NCBI GenBank assembly: GCA_963814975.1
Contig: CAWFFB010000009.1
Span: 169,562-233,561 of the forward strand
Reading direction: 5' to 3'
Length of the DNA stretch: 64,000 bases
DNA from: CAVUXJ01 sp963814975
GTDB lineage: Bacteria; Acidobacteriota; Vicinamibacteria; Vicinamibacterales; CAVVIG01
Position 1 is the first letter of the stretch; the number at the start of each line of letters is the position of its first letter. The position numbers and the translations under genes were made by a program. Below, one piece after another: positions 9,753-18,885 of this stretch. The notes below the pieces were generated by a model, which ran no database searches, had not been told where the DNA came from, and saw only the letters and a program-made list of their open reading frames with translations.

Positions 9753-10749
9753 TCATCTCGCGGCGGCGTGCACCTGCGCGCGCCAGACGCGCGCGCCGTC
9801 GGTGCGGAACGGCCCTTCGTGCACGGTTCCCGACGAGCCTAGAGCGGCACGCACGCGTTCGGCGAGCCGGAGGCCGGCGTCCTCGCTCTTGACGATGCCG
9901 TACACGGCGGGACCCCACGAACTCTGTCCCACCCCCTGCGCGCCCCATTCCGCCATGCGGCGCACGAGTTCTCCGCTTGGGCCGGGCGCGAATGTGCCGC
10001 CCTGCGCCGGCGCGAACCAGCGACCGGTGATGACCTGGATCTCGGTTAGCGCGCGGCCGAACGTCGCGAGATCGGCCTCCGCGAGCGCCGGGAGCAAAGC
10101 CATCAGCACAAGATGGGCGATGCGCTCGACGTCTCGCTCAGCAGGCGACGGGAGGTTGGCGAGCGCCTCCGCTTCGGCGGTGCCGCTCATGCCCGATGCA
10201 GAGTTCGGGTACCGCGACGACGCACCGCCACGAAGGCGGGAAGGGCAGCCTCGCGAGCAGTGGAGCGACGCAGTCGCTCTCCGGACGTCGCCCGCCCTCC
10301 AGCACCAGACCGCCCCCCGCGAACGTCCATGTGCCGATGGCGGAGCGTCGCGCGCGTCCCACGGCGCGTGCAAGCGCCGGCGCGTCCGCTGGAGCAGCGT
10401 AGAGCTCCGCCAGCGCGCGTGCGACGGCCAACGCGAGCTGCGTACCCGAGCCAAGCCCCGCGTGCTGCGGAAGTGTACGGTGCACACATAACCGCACGCC
10501 GCCGACGCCGCGCTCGGGGCCGAGGTGGGCCAGAAACCGGCGGGCGAAATCGGCTGCCCGATCGGCATCCTCCCCCGCCACCTCCAACGCGTCGGCTGGG
10601 CACGCCGAGACGAGGAGCGTCGGTGCCGGTGCAGCCGCGCCGATGCCTCCGAACGCGCGCCCGAGCGCCCCGCGAAGGTCGAGCACCCCGAAGTGCAGGC
10701 GCGCCGGCGCCTCGACGAACACCGCCTGCCCGCTGGGCCAGACCGTCAT
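9753..10749 (-). CDS. mptG: Beta-ribofuranosylaminobenzene 5'-phosphate synthase (frameshifted)
   Basis: RFAP synthase joins p-aminobenzoate and PRPP with decarboxylation, the first committed step of H4MPT synthesis. The GHMP-kinase-like fold is visible: VFVEAPARLHFGVLDLRGAL near the N-terminus, then VHRTLPQHAGLGSGTQLALA, which contains the family's glycine-rich loop. After a one-base shift near 10205 the second frame gives NSASGMSGTAEAEALANLP, EIQVITGRWFAPAQGG and GVGQSSWGPAVYGIV, all conserved in bacterial RFAP synthases. Length about 330 residues is normal. Start ATG at 10749. The neighbouring pab remnants would have supplied p-aminobenzoate. Confidence 0.9.
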
Positions 10750-10755
10750 GCCTAC

Positions 10756-11077
10756 GTACTGCGCTTCATGATTACGGTGACGCATCGAGGGCGGCGAGGC
10801 GCCCGGCTGGCAAGGCGCGACCCGCCTCCGCCCCGACTACGATCTTCGAGCTTCGTCGAGGTCTCGGCGTAGCGCTTCGCGCGAAGGCGGACAAGGCTAC
10901 GGCGCGCCGAAGTTCGCGGGAAAGGCTGGCGAACGAAGGTGGGCGACTGAGAATACCGGGAGTAGTTGAAGGAGGAGCAACGCAGCCAGCCTCTGGGCCC
11001 CCGACGCGGCAGCCGCGTTGGGGTGGAGGAGGGATGCATCGCCGGCCGAATGCCACCGTAATCATGAAGCGCAGTAC
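10756..11077. repeat. 322-bp element bounded by 24-bp perfect inverted repeats
   Basis: Bases 10756-10779 and 11054-11077 are exact reverse complements (GTACTGCGCTTCATGATTAC plus GGTG), and similarity continues imperfectly a few bases to both sides. The internal DNA holds no gene. It includes a segment (CGCTTCGCGCGAAGGCGGAC) resembling a hairpin-rich repeat also seen near 42.9 kb. The unit fills the gap between mptG and the DUF447 gene. It may be a non-autonomous (MITE-like) element or a large hairpin. No target-site duplication is obvious. Confidence 0.65.
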
Positions 11078-11646
11078 CTAAGCATCGCGCTCTTGGGCGA
11101 CAGGTACGGAGCGGACATGCTCGGTGATCAACGCCATCGCCTCGAATTCCGGAGCGCCCGCAGTCTTGTCTACGATCACCTGCAACCGCGCCAGCTCGCT
11201 CTCAATGAACGCGCGCGGCAAGAGGTGCAGGCGTGTCGCGTAGATCGTCGCTTCGAGCACGGCGTGTCGCGCCCGATTGAAGCCGATGAACTCGCGACGC
11301 ATCCCATGGTGCTTCACCGCCATTTCGATTCGCGAACGCGGCGGCGTGCTGTCGATCGAGCGAAGCTCCACCTCCCGCCACGAGCAGCAGTCGGCGAGCA
11401 CAACGCCCCGGACAGCCATCGCGGGCACCGTCGGGTATGCGGGTTCGCGATCGCGGCATGTGCGAACACGCGCACGTCGTCGATGAGGTTGACGACCGCG
11501 ACGCCGGTCGCCAGAACGTTGCGGTAGGTCACCGTCTCGACGAACGGTTTGAGGACGAGCGCGCCCTCGCCCCACTCGACACCCATAGGGGCGCAGTTTA
11601 CGGCGCCGTCCTCGGCAACGGTCGTGACGATGGTCTCGACGATCAC
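11078..11646 (-). CDS. DUF447 family flavin-fold protein of the H4MPT cluster (frameshifted)
   Basis: The restored protein of about 190 residues starts at a GTG (11646) with IVETIVTTVAEDGAVNCAPM, then GVEWGEGALVLKPFVETVTY, RNVLATGVAVVNLIDDVRVF. After a shift near 11450 it continues with AVRGVVLADCCSWREVEL, HHGMRREFIGFNRARHAVLE and RLHLLPRAFIESELARLQ. This is DUF447 (PF04289), a split-barrel FMN-binding-like family found in methanogens and in H4MPT bacteria. Function unproven. It follows the pab remnants closely. Confidence 0.85.
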
Positions 11647-11665
11647 TATCGGGCTCGAGCGTGAC

Positions 11666-11999
11666 TCACGTCCCACACTCCCGTGCGATGAGGGCAGTGT
11701 AGGTGTCGGCAAGCTGGCGGGTCAACGCGTCTGGCGTGCCGCGGCCGATTGGATGGCCGAGGCAAACACCGAGAATCGGGATTGTCGGACCGAAGCGCCG
11801 CACCACGCTGGTCGAGATGCCGGCCTCTGTGGGCGAGCACGGCCCGGGCGAAAGGATGATGTCGCTCGGAGCGAGCGCCTCGATTTCCGCCAGTGTCACC
11901 TTGTCGTTGCCGGCGCACGACCGCGTCGTCACCCAGCTCGCGGACGTACCGTGCCGGGTTGTGGACGAAGGAATCGTAGTTGTCGATGAGGAGAATCAT
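11666..11999 (-). pseudogene. Glutamine amidotransferase PabA/TrpG N-terminus fused to an aminotransferase-like C-terminus
   Basis: The frame begins MILLIDNYDSFVHNPARYVR, the classic start of PabA/TrpG, and after one frameshift reaches IILSPGPCSPTEAG and PTIPILGVCLGH, the nucleophile region. There the homology stops. The next residues PIGRGTPDALTRQLADTYTA LIARECGT look like the end of a class IV aminotransferase such as aminodeoxychorismate lyase (PabC). The simplest reading is a deletion running from the middle of pabA to the end of pabC. The triad His/Glu half of the amidotransferase is gone, so the product cannot work. The identity of the C-terminal piece is inferred from about 28 residues and from the expected pabB-pabA-pabC order. 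Confidence 0.7.
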
Positions 12000-12181
12000 T
12001 CGGACGTTGCGAGGGCGTCGATCAGGCCGCGGGCCTTGTCAAGCGTCTCGCGGTATCCTGCTGGGGTCCGAGTCGGCCACGATGCCACCACCGACGCTGA
12101 AGTATACCCGACCGCCGAGCGCGACCGCCGTGCAGATGGAACGAGCTCTTCGACCAGCGGGACGAACCGATTGTCAGGCAC
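11996..12181 (-). pseudogene. Internally deleted aminodeoxychorismate synthase component I (PabB)
   Basis: The GTG at 12181 overlaps the stop of the DUF6513 gene, as in a coupled operon, and gives PDNRFVPLVEELVP, the normal PabB N-terminus. The sequence then jumps to the extreme C-terminus of the chorismate-binding domain: TAVALGGRVYFSVGGGIVAD in one frame and YRETLDKARGLIDALA after a one-base shift. More than 350 residues between them are missing. With the neighbouring pabA-pabC remnant this removes the whole local pABA pathway from the assembled sequence. Confidence 0.75.
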
Positions 12182-13651
12182 CGGAGCGATCGACCGGTGG
12201 ATCCTTCGGCACGGCGGGATCTGATTGCGAATAGCCGCTCCGCCGAGGGCGTTGCGTCAAACGCACGTGTTCCGATTTCGCTTCGTCAGGCGGGGTGAGA
12301 TACCCCCACGACAGCGCGCCCTCCTGACGGTACGTCTTGCCGAGCGTCACGGCGAGGCTGGCGCGTGCCAGTTCTTTGCCCAGGTAAAAGGCGTGCGCCG
12401 GCTCGTTCACCTCCAGCTGGGCGAAGATGTCCTGGATGTTGGTGCCGCGGATGAAGCGCTCGTTGTTCAACACCGTGATCCCGTCGCGGTCGGCGAAGAT
12501 GCGGAAGTTGGGGTCGGTGATGCCCGCCTGCAGCGCGCGCAACTCGTCTTCGGTGAACGTGAGCATCGCCGGGTCCTTGACGGTGACGAGGCGGTCGTCC
12601 ACGCCTTTGGGGCTCGTGCGCATGCGTGACGGCGTAGTGCATGAGGCGGCGCGCGACGTCCACCTCGCGCACGGCGCCGCGCGCCCACGGGATGACCTCG
12701 GTGGTCAGCACCGCGCGGACGCCGAGCTCCTGGCAGATGGCGATCAGCAGCGCGTTCACGCCGGTGGAATCGGCGGCGGTGAGCTCCGTGAGGTTGCCGA
12801 TTCCCATCAGCATCTCCGCTTCCGGATATCGCCGCCGCACCTCGGCGTAGCGCTCGAGCGACGCCATGAAGCCGTAGCCGATCGGCTCGAGGATCGGGTC
12901 GATCAGGAAGGGAATCTGCCACCGCGTCAGCTTCTCGAGGCTCGGCTCGAGCGTGTCGATCGTGCCGCCGAGGTCGGGCACGACCACGGCGCGCGCGGCG
13001 GTGCCGGCGAGGTCGCGCGCGACGTCGATGTTCGAACCGTTCACGCTGAGCACGAGCTCGGCGCCAGCGGCCACGGCGGTGCGGATCTCGTCCGGGTCGA
13101 ACGTGTCGATGCTGACCCGCATCCCTGCGGCGATCAGCTCGCGCGTCACGTCGCCAAGCGCCGGAAAGGAGAGGCCAGGCGTGCACCCGACGTCGATCAC
13201 GTCCGCGCCCGAGGCGCGGAAGTACTCCGCCGCGGCTCGCAGCGCGTCCCGCGTCAGCCGGGGAGCGTTGTTGATCTCGGCGACGATCTCGATGTCCCAC
13301 GCGCCGTACTCGCGCGCGGCCGCCGCACGGCCAAAGTGCTGCGGGATCTCGCGCAGATCCTTGGGACCCTTCTCCACCCGCACGCCGAATTTGTCACCGA
13401 TGACCTGCGGGTTGCCTTCGCAGAGGCCCGGGAGCAGCACGAGATCGGTGCCTTCCGGAAGCTCGTCGAGGACCTGCGCGATCCACGGGGTCGTCATCAG
13501 CGCCGCGACGGTGATCCTGAGCACGGTCACGTCGTACGCGAAGGGCGGCGCCATCTCGGCGAGGACGCGCCGCAGCGCCGGCTCGGCGAGCCGTCCGGTG
13601 ATGAAGAGGACGCGACCGGGTGAGGTGTCGGCCGGCCGCCTCCTCCGTCAT
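12174..13651 (-). CDS. DUF6513 dihydropteroate-synthase-like protein (frameshifted)
   Basis: A pterin-binding TIM-barrel protein found in bacterial H4MPT clusters and thought to act in H4MPT assembly. From the ATG at 13651 (overlapping the dehydratase stop by 4 bases) one shift leads to RVLFITGRLAEPALRRVLAE. Then come VTVLRITVAALMTTPWIAQV, WDIEIVAEINNAPRLTRDAL, SGADVIDVGCTPGLSFPALG and GAELVLSVNGSNIDVARDLA, the pterin-binding-enzyme signature region. A second shift near 12620 restores the C-terminal domain (TEDELRALQAGITDPNFRIF, YLGKELARASLAVTLGKTY). Length about 490 residues fits the family. Confidence 0.87.
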
Positions 13652-14013
13652 GAGCGCGGGTCGCCGCTCCGGACGAACTTGTTCGGCGTCCCTGTGAGCG
13701 CGCCGCCCGCGGGCGGACGCCACAGCGCGACCTCTTCAATGCGGCGAGCGAGCGCGAAATCCTTGTCGGTGATCCCGCCGGCGCTGTGCGTTGACAGCTT
13801 GACCACGACGCGTCCCCAGGTCACCGCGAGATCGGGATGGTGATACGCCGCCTCCGCGCAGTAGCCGATCGCGTTGACGAGCATGAGCGTCGTCGGCCAC
13901 CCATCGGTCTTGTAGACGCGGCGGATCCATCCGTCCTCGTAGTACCAGCCGGGCAGCTCACCCAGGCGCTCGGCGATCTGGGTTTCGTTGTAGGTTGGTT
14001 CTTTCTCTGACAT
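13648..14013 (-). CDS. Pterin-4a-carbinolamine dehydratase family protein
   Basis: A 121-residue intact protein starting at MSEKEPTYNETQIAERLGEL. It has the family pattern: LPGWYYEDGWIRR, then NAIGYCAEAAYHHPDLAVTW with the paired active-site histidines, and VVVKLSTHSAGGITDKDFAL. In aromatic hydroxylase systems the family dehydrates 4a-hydroxytetrahydropterin. In C1 clusters its homologue probably serves pterin-cofactor chemistry. Its stop overlaps the DUF6513 start by 4 bases, so the two are translationally coupled. Confidence 0.88.
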   Translation of the reverse strand: MSEKEPTYNETQIAERLGELPGWYYEDGWIRRVYKTDGWPTTLMLVNAIGYCAEAAYHHPDLAVTWGRVVVKLSTHSAGGITDKDFALARRIEEVALWRPPAGGALTGTPNKFVRSGDPRS

Positions 14014-14020
14014 GGGACCC

Positions 14021-14796
14021 TCACATGACGACGCCGCCACCCACCAGGATCGTCTGGCCGGTGAGGAACGCCGCGGCTGGCGACGCAAGGAACACCGCCG
14101 CGCCGGCGACGTCGTCGGGCGTGCCCCACCGCTTGAGCGGCGTGGATTCCGCGACGGCGCGGCGCATACCTTCATCGAGGCCGGCGCCGAAGGAGGTCTC
14201 GATCCAGCCGGGCGCGAGCACGTTCACCCGCACACGCGGCGCGACCGAGCGCGCGAGCGACTTGCTGAAGGCGAGCACCGCGCCCTTCGTCGCGGCGTAC
14301 AGCTGCGGGTTGAGCCCGGCCATTCCGGTGAGCACGTGATCCCAGCTCATGTTGATGATGACGCCTCCCTCCTCCTGCGCGCCCAGCATCTCCGCGGCGC
14401 GCCACGAGGCGAGGATCGTTCCGCGAAGATCCGCCGCGAGCAGCAGGTCCAGCTTCTCGACGTCCGAGAGCGACGCGCCAGCACCGGTGAGGATGTCGGC
14501 GCCGGCGTTGTTGACCCAGACGTCGAGGCGTCCGAGGGCGTCGCGGGCTGCGGGACCGAGCGCACTGACCGACCTGTCGTCGGTCAGATCGAAGCTGGAT
14601 CACCCCTGCGCGGCGTCCGAGAGCGCGAATCTCGCGCTCGACTTCCCTGCGCGCCACTGTCGTTCGATCGATAGGTGAGCGCGACATCGGCGCCCGCCCG
14701 AGCGGCAGCGAGGGCGATCGCCCGGCCGATCCCGCTGGAAGCACCGGTCACCAGCACCGCGCGGCCCGCCAACGGCCGAGCGACCGCGTCCTTCAT
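14021..14796 (-). CDS. Short-chain dehydrogenase/reductase, possible pterin reductase (frameshifted)
   Basis: From the ATG at 14796 the N-terminus shows the NAD(P) loop RAVLVTGASSGIGRAIALAA. Broken frames in the middle restore VEREIRALGRRAG, LDVWVNN and AADLRGTILASWRAAEML. The last frame has IINMSWDHVLTGMAG with the catalytic Ser region, YAATKGAVLAFSKSLARSVA with the YxxxK pair, and GWIETSFGAG. Length about 255 residues. The position between the carbinolamine dehydratase and mfnB suggests a role in pterin reduction (H4MPT synthesis needs dihydropterin reductases), but this is inference. At least two single-base shifts. Confidence 0.8.
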
Positions 14797-14861
14797 CTCC
14801 CGCTCCCCTTCCGCAGCGACTGCGGGGCGCCGCCCGCCCGCGCTGGAAAGCCTGAGGATGA

Positions 14862-14867
14862 TACAAT
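14862..14867 (+). promoter_or_regulatory. Possible -10 box for a leaderless mfnB transcript
   Basis: TACAAT lies 7 bases before the GTG of mfnB, the spacing expected if transcription starts at the start codon. No ribosome binding site precedes that GTG and no good -35 box is seen. Weak evidence. Confidence 0.3.
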
Positions 14868-14874
14868 ACCGGAC

Positions 14875-15637
14875 GTGCGACTGCTGGTCAGCGTTGCGAG
14901 CGCAGCCGAAGCGTCGACGGCGCTTGTCGGCGGCGCCGACATGATTGATGCCAAGGATTCGCTGGCCGGTGCGCTCGGCGCCGTGTCCCTGCGGAGGTGC
15001 TGCGCGAAATCCACGCCGTCGTCGCAGGCGCTCGCCCGGTGACCGCCGCGCTGGGCGACGCGTCCGACGAGGCGGCAGATCGAGCGCGCGGCGGCCGCTT
15101 TCACCTCGGCGGGCGCGGCGCTCGTGAAGGTTGGCTTCGGCGGGATCAGCAGCGCCGAACGCGCGCGCGGCGCTGATCGCCGCCGCGGTGCGCGGCGCCA
15201 GGACCGGGGGCGTCGAACGCGCCGGCGTCGTCGCCGTCGCGTACGCCGACGCGGATCGCGTCGCGAGTCTTGCGCCCGCCGCTCTCACGAAAGTGGCGGC
15301 GCCCGCCGGGGCGGACGGTCTGCTGATCGACACGGCCGACAAGCGCGGACCCGGCCTTCGGCGGCTCGTCGCGCCCGGGGCGCTCGCGGCGTGGGTGGCC
15401 GAGGCGCACGAGACCGGACTGTTCGTCGTGCTCGCCGGCAAGTTGACGGCCGACGATCTCCCGTTTGTCCGCGATGCAGGCGCGGACATCGTCGGCGTGC
15501 GCGGCGCGGCGTGCGACGGCGGCCGCACCGGCCGCGTGGCGGCCCGAAGGGTCCGTCTGCTGCGATCGCTATGCGCGGCGTCAGCCGCGCTCGATTCTGC
15601 CGCGCAGCGCCTCCGATTCATCAGCGGGAACAACTAG
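14875..15637 (+). CDS. mfnB: (5-formylfuran-3-yl)methyl phosphate synthase, methanofuran synthesis (frameshifted)
   Basis: MfnB makes the furan precursor of methanofuran from glyceraldehyde 3-phosphate. The GTG start gives RLLVSVASAAEASTALVGGA, then DMIDAKDSLAGALGAVS with the conserved Lys of the TIM barrel. After a shift near 14995 come EVLREIHAVVAGARPVTAAL and KVGFGGI. The last frame has VVAVAYADADRVAS, ADGLLIDTADKRGPGLRRLV and AGKLTADDLPFVRDAGADIV, all typical of PF04476. It is divergent from the SDR gene. The 3' 337 bases are duplicated at 18.9 kb. Its presence means the organism (or its ancestor) made a methanofuran-type cofactor for formyltransferase/hydrolase. Confidence 0.88.
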
Positions 15638-15651
15638 CGGCGTCACATCAC
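15301..15651. repeat. Direct repeat copy 1 (3' end of mfnB plus end of the mfnE-side flank)
   Basis: This segment and 18886-19236 match over about 350 bases in the same orientation with scattered substitutions and small indels, for example GCGGACGGTCTGCTGATCGA at both sites. It includes the last bases of mfnB and the DNA that, in copy 2, forms the convergent end of the kinase gene. The two copies bracket the TonB-dependent receptor gene. Confidence 0.88.
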
Positions 15652-15897
15652 GGAGATTGGGCAAATTCAATGATCTGAATCCGGCAGGGCTAACGGTCAT
15701 CCCCTTCTCGCCTTTTCGTGATTCGCCGTTGACAGTCAGTACCGGCGGATCTACGCTCGCCGCGATACCTGAATAAGCCGATTCTATCGTCGTACGAGAC
15801 GCCGGTCGCCCGTCCTCATACTCGGTACGCCTTATAAAGTCGCGTTCAGGGTCAGTTACACGTGCTCAATTCGGAACGAGCACCAGGAGGAGGGCAA

Positions 15898-18816
15898 ATG
15901 CCGTCGTTGAACCGCCTCGCTTGGGCGAGGCCCGCATCGTTCATCGTCTTGTCGATTGTGATCAATCTGCTCGCGGGGGCCGCGGTCGCGACGGCGGGCC
16001 AGGCGGCGGCTCCTGCCGGCATCATCGGGCAGATCACCGACGGCACCGGCGCGGTCCTGCCGGGGGTCACGGTCACGGCAACAAGTCCCGCGCTGCAGGT
16101 GCCGTCCGTCACGGCGGTTACCGACGCGCAGGGCGAGTATCGTCTGACCCCGTTGCCCATTGGCCTCTATACGGTCGTGTATGAGCTCGCCGGGTTCCAG
16201 AACCTCCGGCGGGAGAACGTGCGGCTGACGGTCGGGTTCGTGGCCAAGCTGGACCTGGCGCTGAACGTAGGCGCCGTATCGGAGACGATCACCGTGTCCG
16301 GGGCGTCACCGCTGGTGGACGTGACGAACACCGCCACACGCACCGAGCTGACCCGCGAACAGCTGGACGTCCTGCCGACCAGCCGGGACGGCGTGAAGGC
16401 CTTCATGGGCCAGGTGCCTGGCGTCCGCTCGAATCTGGATGTCGGCGCCTCCAGTTTGACCGACGGTGTCGTGTACAGGGCCTACGGGCAGCTGGGCGAG
16501 TCGTGGAATATGCTCGAAGGGGTACTGGCCTCCTCCCCTGACAGCAACGGCGGCGGCGGCAGCCATTTCGAGTTCAACGCGATCGAAGGGACGCGCGTCC
16601 AGACGATCGGCAGCAACGCGGAAATGCCGCGGCGGGGCATCCTGGTCGATGCCGTTCTCAAGTCCGGCGGCAACGAGTTTCACGGCAACGCGAACGTCTA
16701 TGGGTCGTCCGGGACACTGGAAGCCAACAACGTCAGCGACGAACTGCGCGCAGCTGGCGTGCGAGGCGCGCAGAAGCTTCACACGTTGCGCGACATCAGC
16801 GGGAACCTCGGCGGCCGGATCATCCGGAACAAACTCTGGTTTTTCGGCGGCGCCCGCTGGGAGGGATACGACCGGGAGGCGCTGGACGCGTTCTACGACG
16901 ACGGCTCGCCCATCCTGCTGAACACCTGGATGCCGTATCACTTCGGGAAGCTTTCCTATCAGGCGACGCCCGGAAATCGATTCATCGGCTTCTACCACGT
17001 GTCGATAGACAACCAGCGACGCGGCGCGAGCAAATTCGTTCCGGCGGAATCGCGCGAGCTGGTGGGTTCACCGTACACCCTCTCGAAAGGCGAATGGCAG
17101 CACGTGCGCGGCAATTCGATGGTCGTGTCGGCACAGAGTGGCTACTACCACTTCGACGCCACGTATTCAGGCATGGGGGAGGGCACCCGGATCTCGACCA
17201 CCGATATCGGGACCTTGTTCGTGACCGGAGACTTCCTGAACGACGGCAGACACCGGCAGTACATCCGATATCACAGCAAGGCGGTCATGAGCTGGTACAA
17301 GCCGGACTTCCTGGGCGGCAACCATGACTTCAAGGGCGGGATCGACTATGTCAATTCCTGGGTGGGCGATGCGTACGCGTCGCGGCCCGTGGCCGGCGAC
17401 TATCAGCTCCAGTTCAACAACGGGGCGCCGTTCCAGATGGCCACGCGCAATACGCCAGTCGACCCGGATAACAAATCCGTCTACACGGGCCTGTATTTCC
17501 AGGACAACTGGACGGTGGCCCGGCGGCTCACGCTCAGCTTGGGCGCCCGCTACTCCTACGACAACGCGTTCGCGCCGGAGCAGTGCCGCGAGGCGGGCGC
17601 GTTTGCCGCGGCCGGCTGTTTCGACAAGGTCCAGATGAACAAGTGGAACGAGGTGGTGCCGCGCCTGCATGCCGCGTTCGACCTGTTTGGCGACGGCAAG
17701 ACCGTGCTCAAGGGGGGATGGGGACGTTTCATTCACTTCCGCGAGATCATCACCGAGGTGCAGCCGGTCGCCGCCAACAACCTGGCGATCACGACCTGGC
17801 GCTGGCGCGATCAAAATGGCAATCGCAACTACGACGCGGGCGAGGTCAACCTCGATCCCAACGGATCGGACTTCGTATCGCTGACCGGCTTCGTCAGCGG
17901 GGCGGGTGCGATCGTCAACCCGGACGAGAAGCCGCCCAAGAGCGATCAGTTCGACGTGACGCTCGAACACGAGCTGCCGGGCGGTTGGGCCGTCAGAGCC
18001 ACCGGCATCTACGCCACCAACTTCGACGAATACCGGGTTGTCGAAGTCGATCGGCCATCCTCGGCGTACAACATTCCGGTCACGAATCTGGATCCCGGCC
18101 CCGACGGCCGGCTCGGCACGGCCGACGATACCGGCAAGTCCTTCACCTACTACGAGTTTCCGACGAGCCTGAACGGCCGCGCGTTCACGAGGACGACGCT
18201 GGTCAACGACCCGGCGGCGAATCAATCGTACAAAACCATCGAAGTGGCGGGCAGCAGACGGCTCGCCGGGGGCTGGCAGTTTTCCGCGTCCTACAGCGCC
18301 ACATTGTTCAACGTCCCGTTCACCTGCGATCACTCCTCAGGAGCGGCGAACTTCGTCACGAGAGGGTGCCTCGGCAATCCCAACGCGGAAATCAACACGT
18401 CCAACAACACGTGGGAGTGGTCGGGCAAGATTTCCGGCGCGTACATTCTCCCCTACGACATTACCGCGTCGATGAATTACGACCACCGGAGCGGGCAGCC
18501 GGAGGGCCGCCGGGTGCTCTTCACCGGAGGCCAGACGGTGCGGTCGTTCCTGATGAACGTCGATCCGGTCGGCACCATTCGCCTGCCGGCCACCAATCTG
18601 GTCGACCTCCGGATCGCCAAGCGCTTTCAGCTTGGGGGAGCGCGCTCGGTGGAAGTGCGTGGCGATATATTCAACCTGCTGAACGTGAACACCGTCCTGA
18701 GAAGGGTGCTGCAGTCCGGGTCGACCTATCTGCTCCCGTTCACGTCCGGCGCCAATGCGACCACGTCGATCGTCCTGCCGCGAATCCTGCAGGTCGGCGC
18801 GTCGTTCAACTTCTGA
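15898..18816 (+). CDS. TonB-dependent receptor with N-terminal carboxypeptidase-regulatory domain
   Basis: A 972-residue outer-membrane receptor. The ATG at 15898 follows AGGAGGAGGG. A signal peptide (ASFIVLSIVINLLAGAAVAT) is followed by an Ig-like carboxypeptidase regulatory domain (about 45-125: GQITDGTGAVLPGVTVTAT, TDAQGEYRLTPLPIGLYTV). Next is a plug domain (about 145-260) and a long beta-barrel ending in QVGASFNF with the terminal Phe used for outer-membrane insertion. This architecture is a hallmark of Acidobacteriota, which have dozens of paralogues of unknown substrate. It is intact although its neighbours are frameshifted. It sits between two direct repeats inside the C1 module, so it was probably inserted. 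Uptake of a lanthanide chelate for XoxF is an attractive but untested idea. Confidence 0.92.
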   Translation: MPSLNRLAWARPASFIVLSIVINLLAGAAVATAGQAAAPAGIIGQITDGTGAVLPGVTVTATSPALQVPSVTAVTDAQGEYRLTPLPIGLYTVVYELAGFQNLRRENVRLTVGFVAKLDLALNVGAVSETITVSGASPLVDVTNTATRTELTREQLDVLPTSRDGVKAFMGQVPGVRSNLDVGASSLTDGVVYRAYGQLGESWNMLEGVLASSPDSNGGGGSHFEFNAIEGTRVQTIGSNAEMPRRGILVDAVLKSGGNEFHGNANVYGSSGTLEANNVSDELRAAGVRGAQKLHTLRDISGNLGGRIIRNKLWFFGGARWEGYDREALDAFYDDGSPILLNTWMPYHFGKLSYQATPGNRFIGFYHVSIDNQRRGASKFVPAESRELVGSPYTLSKGEWQHVRGNSMVVSAQSGYYHFDATYSGMGEGTRISTTDIGTLFVTGDFLNDGRHRQYIRYHSKAVMSWYKPDFLGGNHDFKGGIDYVNSWVGDAYASRPVAGDYQLQFNNGAPFQMATRNTPVDPDNKSVYTGLYFQDNWTVARRLTLSLGARYSYDNAFAPEQCREAGAFAAAGCFDKVQMNKWNEVVPRLHAAFDLFGDGKTVLKGGWGRFIHFREIITEVQPVAANNLAITTWRWRDQNGNRNYDAGEVNLDPNGSDFVSLTGFVSGAGAIVNPDEKPPKSDQFDVTLEHELPGGWAVRATGIYATNFDEYRVVEVDRPSSAYNIPVTNLDPGPDGRLGTADDTGKSFTYYEFPTSLNGRAFTRTTLVNDPAANQSYKTIEVAGSRRLAGGWQFSASYSATLFNVPFTCDHSSGAANFVTRGCLGNPNAEINTSNNTWEWSGKISGAYILPYDITASMNYDHRSGQPEGRRVLFTGGQTVRSFLMNVDPVGTIRLPATNLVDLRIAKRFQLGGARSVEVRGDIFNLLNVNTVLRRVLQSGSTYLLPFTSGANATTSIVLPRILQVGASFNF

Positions 18817-18880
18817 GAGGTTCTAGAGGTTCTAAAGGTTCAAGAGGTTCTAAGAGGTTCTAAGAGGCTCTAAGAGCCGC
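18817..18880. repeat. Simple tandem repeat of an AGAGGTTCTA-type unit
   Basis: Directly after the receptor stop about six units of roughly 10 bases (GAGGTTCTA with small variants) are repeated. This is a simple repeat prone to slippage, not a CRISPR: units are contiguous, with no spacers. It sits exactly at the junction between the receptor gene and repeat copy 2. Confidence 0.8.
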
Positions 18881-18885
18881 CAGGC

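Noticed and set aside
17167..18333. A 388-codon frame antisense to the TonB-dependent receptor
   Set aside because: No ribosome site or domain is visible, and the sense strand is an intact receptor with signal peptide and terminal Phe.
18817..18880. CRISPR-like array
   Set aside because: Units of about 10 bases are contiguous with no spacers, and no cas genes are present in the window. It is a simple tandem repeat.
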